From the NCBI GenBank assembly GCA_002898135.1, contig BDTQ01000020.1:1-9078 (forward strand): a stretch of DNA of 9,078 nt. The letters are read 5' to 3'. Below, one piece after another: positions 7,048-9,078 of the stretch. Position 1 is the first letter of the stretch. Each line of letters opens with the position of its first letter. The notes under the pieces are model-generated. The model did not search any database. It saw nothing but the letters and a program-made list of their open reading frames with translations, and was not told the origin of the DNA. The stretch comes from a bacterium BMS3Bbin07 (GTDB lineage: Bacteria; Nitrospirota; Thermodesulfovibrionia; Thermodesulfovibrionales; JdFR-85). A program made the translations under genes and the position numbers.

Positions 7048-7074
7048 GTCATTCTGAATTTATTTCAGAATCTC
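7048..7074. repeat. REP-like palindrome in the mnmA leader
   Basis: A perfect 8-bp inverted repeat, ATTCTGAA (7051-7058) and TTCAGAAT (7064-7071), surrounds the loop TTTAT. It is flanked by GTC on the left and CTC on the right. From memory, this layout closely resembles a palindromic motif scattered in many copies between genes in several bacterial phyla, but only one copy is in this window. It ends 38 bases before the mnmA start codon and would form a leader hairpin upstream of the ribosome-binding site. Confidence 0.45.
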
Positions 7075-7109
7075 TATTGTCTGGATACACCATAGAAAGA
7101 GGGTAAGAA

Positions 7110-8165
7110 ATGGCAAAGGTAGTGGTTGGAATGAGCGGAGGAGTGGATTCCTCTGTTACGGCATATTTACTCAGGGAGCAGGGCCATGAAGTGACAGGGG
7201 TAAGCTTTATGCTGTGGGAGGCCCGGGAGAGGACGGACTTCAGGACGTGTTGCTCACTTGAGGCGATAAATGGGGCGGCCGAGACGGCAAAGGCACTTGG
7301 TATTACTCACAGGGTGATTGATGTCAGGGGGGATTTTATAGATAAGGTCATAGAGCCCTTTGTCGATGGTTATCTGCACGGGATAACCCCGAATCCCTGC
7401 GTGCTCTGTAATCTCCATATCAAGTTTCCTTATCTTCTGAAAGAAGCCGGGGTTATCGGCGCTGAGTTTATTTCCACAGGGCATTACGCAAGGGTGGAGA
7501 GGGTTGACGGGCATTGTCTCCTGAAAAAAGGGATTGATCCGGTCAAGGACCAGACGTATTTTCTTTATGTACTGAATCGGGATACCCTGTGCAGGCTTCT
7601 CTTTCCCCTGGGAAATTACACAAAAGAGAGTGTGAGGGAGATCGCAAGGGGGTTGAAACTCCCGGCTGCGCAAAGGCCTGAGAGTGTGGAGATATGCTTT
7701 ATCCCGGAAGGAGACTATCCGTCTTTTATCAGCAATATCGTTCCCGAGGCAGCAAAACCAGGACCGATTATAGGACCTGACGGCAGTGTATTAGGAACGC
7801 ATAAAGGGATATTTAATTATACAGTGGGACAGAGACGGGGTCTTAATGTCTCTTCTGCCGAACCACTCTATGTGATAAAGATAGACCCTGAAAACAATGC
7901 AATTCATGTGGGGTCAAGGGAGATGGCATTTAAAAGGGAGATGACGGTAGGGGATCTGAACTGGACTGTACCGCCTGTTAAGAGGGTTACGGCAAAGATC
8001 CGCTCCATGATGAGGGATGAGGCTGCAGAGCTTTTAATTGAAGAGGGCGGGGATCTGGCAAGACTGGTCTTTGACGAACCCCAGTGGGCTCCTGCTCCGG
8101 GGCAGAATGCCGTCTTCTACAGCGGTGATGTGGTGCTTGGCGGGGGAATAATTCAGCGTGATTAG
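7110..8165 (+). CDS. mnmA: tRNA-specific 2-thiouridylase MnmA
   Basis: MnmA activates uridine-34 of the Lys, Glu and Gln tRNAs with ATP and inserts sulfur from a persulfide relay, giving the 2-thiouridine wobble base. The 351-residue length is normal. The N-terminal PP-loop ATP pyrophosphatase motif SGGVDSS is at residues 9-15. The catalytic pair is present: Cys97 in NPCVLCN and Cys196 in EICFIPEGDY, matching E. coli Cys102 and Cys199. Family motifs STGHYAR, KDQTYFLY and YTVGQRRGL are intact, followed by the C-terminal beta-barrel with SMMRDEAAELL. The ATG has AGAGGG six bases upstream. The gene stands alone on the plus strand, divergent from the Usp cluster and convergent with the Crp-like gene (9-bp gap). 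No cysteine desulfurase or sulfur-carrier gene is nearby. Nothing about it looks unusual. Confidence 0.97.
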   Translation: MAKVVVGMSGGVDSSVTAYLLREQGHEVTGVSFMLWEARERTDFRTCCSLEAINGAAETAKALGITHRVIDVRGDFIDKVIEPFVDGYLHGITPNPCVLCNLHIKFPYLLKEAGVIGAEFISTGHYARVERVDGHCLLKKGIDPVKDQTYFLYVLNRDTLCRLLFPLGNYTKESVREIARGLKLPAAQRPESVEICFIPEGDYPSFISNIVPEAAKPGPIIGPDGSVLGTHKGIFNYTVGQRRGLNVSSAEPLYVIKIDPENNAIHVGSREMAFKREMTVGDLNWTVPPVKRVTAKIRSMMRDEAAELLIEEGGDLARLVFDEPQWAPAPGQNAVFYSGDVVLGGGIIQRD

Positions 8166-8174
8166 GAAGAGCGC

Positions 8175-8885
8175 TTAATCCGTCGGTTCTTCAATATCTT
8201 CAAACAGATCAGGGGATAACAAAAACACATCTCCGCCCTCAATTATCAAATTGCCTGACACAAGCTTTTTTATAACTTTCGAGACTGATTCCCTTGATGC
8301 CCCGATCCTTTCGGCGATCTCCTTATGGGTTCGTTTTTTGAGCAGGTAGAAATTGTTTTTTTGCTTTTTCCCCTCATCTTTTATGAGCTTTGTGAACAAT
8401 TTAACCAATCTTTGATGGACAGCGAGAAAGGCAAGGCTTTCCTCCCTTTCGGTTGCAGTTCTCAGTCTTTGCACGAGAGACTTCAGAAGATCGATTGCAA
8501 TATCAGGGTCCTCCTTAATTGCATCAAGAAACCTGTTTCTCTCTAAAACTGCAAAGGTGGAATCCTCCTCTGCTATAACCGAAGCAGAGCGTGGATTGCC
8601 ATCAATAAGACTCAATTCCCCAAAGAAGTCACCCTGATTAAGGTCTGTCAGGACAAATTCATCACCCTCCTCGCTCAACAGGGTGACTTTAACCCTGCCC
8701 TCGAGAATTATGTACATATCGGTGCTCATGTCGGTCTGATAAAATACTGTCTCTCCTGCACGAAAAGTGCGAATAGTGAAATCATTAATTATCTGATCTA
8801 CGCGTTTATCCGAAAGATTTCCGAATGCAGGAATTCTCTTCAGAAACTTTCCGACAAGAAGCTTGTCCGTTTCTTTTAAAATCAT
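8175..8885 (-). CDS. Crp/Fnr-family transcriptional regulator (cyclic-nucleotide-binding type)
   Basis: This 236-residue cytosolic DNA-binding protein would act as a dimer. The N-terminal cNMP-binding beta-roll spans about 18-125. Its phosphate-binding cassette GDFFGELSLIDGNPRSAS (85-102) keeps Gly-Glu-Leu (89-91) and Arg99-Ser100, the residues that hold cAMP in E. coli CRP, so a cyclic nucleotide ligand is plausible. A long dimerisation helix follows (about 126-156). The winged helix-turn-helix has RTHKEIAERIGASRESVSKV at 185-204. Its recognition helix RESVSK resembles CRP RETVGR, with Lys203 replacing CRP Arg185. The protein has no cysteine, which excludes an Fnr-type iron-sulfur sensor. 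The ATG at 8883-8885 has only a weak ribosome-binding site (GGA well upstream), but no better start is visible. It is convergent with mnmA. I found no obvious TGTGA-N6-TCACA target site in the window. Confidence 0.92.
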   Translation of the reverse strand: MILKETDKLLVGKFLKRIPAFGNLSDKRVDQIINDFTIRTFRAGETVFYQTDMSTDMYIILEGRVKVTLLSEEGDEFVLTDLNQGDFFGELSLIDGNPRSASVIAEEDSTFAVLERNRFLDAIKEDPDIAIDLLKSLVQRLRTATEREESLAFLAVHQRLVKLFTKLIKDEGKKQKNNFYLLKKRTHKEIAERIGASRESVSKVIKKLVSGNLIIEGGDVFLLSPDLFEDIEEPTD

Positions 8886-9001
8886 TGGATTATATCCGCA
8901 GTTTATATTGTTTATATGCCCGGGTCCGGAGATAAAAGGTTGTTGGAAGCGATATTTTAAGGCTTTTTATCGCCGGGCTCCTGTATCAAACGTGTCAGGT
9001 A

Positions 9002-9010
9002 ATCATAACA
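9002..9010 (-). promoter_or_regulatory. Possible extended -10 promoter element for the Crp-like gene
   Basis: On the minus strand, TGTTATGAT combines an extended -10 TG with a five-of-six -10 hexamer (TATGAT at 9002-9007). No good -35 box sits 17 bp upstream. If used, the leader would be about 110 nt and would include two direct copies of GTTTATAT (plus-strand sense, 8901-8908 and 8910-8917), just upstream of the start codon. Support is weak. Confidence 0.3.
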
Positions 9011-9015
9011 GTTTC

Positions 9016-9044
9016 TTGACATCAAAAATTCGATATGATACCTT
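9016..9044 (+). promoter_or_regulatory. Possible rightward promoter for a gene beyond the window
   Basis: A perfect -35 box TTGACA (9016-9021) is followed at 17 bp by TACCTT (9039-9044), preceded by an extended -10 TG at 9036-9037. The -10 hexamer is poor overall but keeps the first T, the A and the last T. A purine-rich AAGGAAAAG follows at 9052-9060, but no start codon follows before the edge. Confidence 0.35.
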
Positions 9045-9055
9045 ACATCTTAAGG
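9041..9055. repeat. Small hairpin near the right edge
   Basis: Perfect 5-bp arms CCTTA (9041-9045) and TAAGG (9051-9055) flank the loop CATCT. It overlaps the putative -10 box of the rightward promoter and could be coincidental. Confidence 0.25.
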
Positions 9056-9078
9056 AAAAGACCTTTTTTAGATCGGAA

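Larger units (their letters stand above)
6769..7109. other. Divergent intergenic region between the Usp and mnmA genes
   Basis: This 341-bp stretch holds no gene I can support. It contains the leftward promoter, a nested inverted-repeat cluster, a second hairpin, a REP-like palindrome and the mnmA ribosome-binding site AGAGGG (7098-7103, six bases before ATG). It is clearly more AT-rich than the flanking genes. No tRNA, CRISPR or recognisable riboswitch was seen. Confidence 0.7.

Noticed and set aside
7254..7673. A 139-codon minus-strand open frame inside mnmA
   Set aside because: It is antisense to an intact housekeeping gene with all its motifs, and has no domain or ribosome-binding site of note.
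8166..8192. A GAAGA/TCTTC inverted repeat at the mnmA/Crp-like convergent junction as a shared terminator
   Set aside because: The stem is only 5 bp with a long loop and no T run on either side.
8175..8885. Fnr-type oxygen sensor assignment for the Crp-like regulator
   Set aside because: The protein contains no cysteine, so it cannot hold the Fnr iron-sulfur cluster.
9052..9070. AAAAG/CTTTT followed by T residues near the right edge as a terminator
   Set aside because: The arms are AT-only apart from one pair, the loop is 2 nt, and the sequence runs into the probable adapter end.
1..9078. CRISPR arrays, tRNA/rRNA genes, transposase genes, toxin-antitoxin pairs or defence genes
   Set aside because: Looked for on both strands by eye; no regularly spaced repeats, no tRNA-like cloverleaf ending in CCA, and no such protein families were recognised.

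Overview
The window carries six protein-coding genes, one of them cut by the left edge, on about 9.1 kb of roughly 50% GC DNA. A tripartite RND efflux system implies a Gram-negative (diderm) bacterium. The mix of a two-domain Usp protein, a stand-alone V4R protein, a GAF-GGDEF protein with a Cys/His-rich GAF domain and a dispersed-repeat-like palindrome reminds me of Nitrospirota or former deltaproteobacterial genomes. That placement is an impression from family resemblance, not a demonstrated assignment.

Layout, left to right. Positions 1-4097 (+) hold the end of a periplasmic adaptor gene and a complete RND permease gene, overlapping by 4 bp (ATGA). Positions 4098-6768 (-) hold a three-gene cluster transcribed right to left: a tandem universal stress protein, a small V4R-domain protein and a GAF-GGDEF diguanylate cyclase. 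Its last stop codon directly abuts the permease stop codon. Positions 6769-7109 are a 341-bp divergent intergenic region with a good sigma-70-type promoter for the stress/c-di-GMP cluster and several inverted repeats. Positions 7110-8165 (+) hold mnmA (tRNA 2-thiouridylase). Positions 8175-8885 (-) hold a cysteine-free Crp/Fnr-family regulator convergent with mnmA. Positions 8886-9078 are non-coding, with candidate divergent promoters. The last nine bases match the start of a common Illumina adapter, so the extreme right end may not be genomic.

How the genes may work together. The efflux pair would export a hydrophobic or toxic compound with an outer-membrane channel not seen here. The Usp/V4R/GAF-GGDEF cluster looks like a co-transcribed sensing and signalling unit: ATP-binding stress protein, small-molecule or metal-binding V4R sensor, and a c-di-GMP synthase with an intact product-inhibition site. 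mnmA is housekeeping. The Crp-like protein could be a cyclic-nucleotide-responsive regulator, but no target site for it was recognised here. I see no clearly novel system. The strongest candidates for a second look are the Usp-V4R-GGDEF cluster and the nested inverted repeats in the divergent intergenic region.
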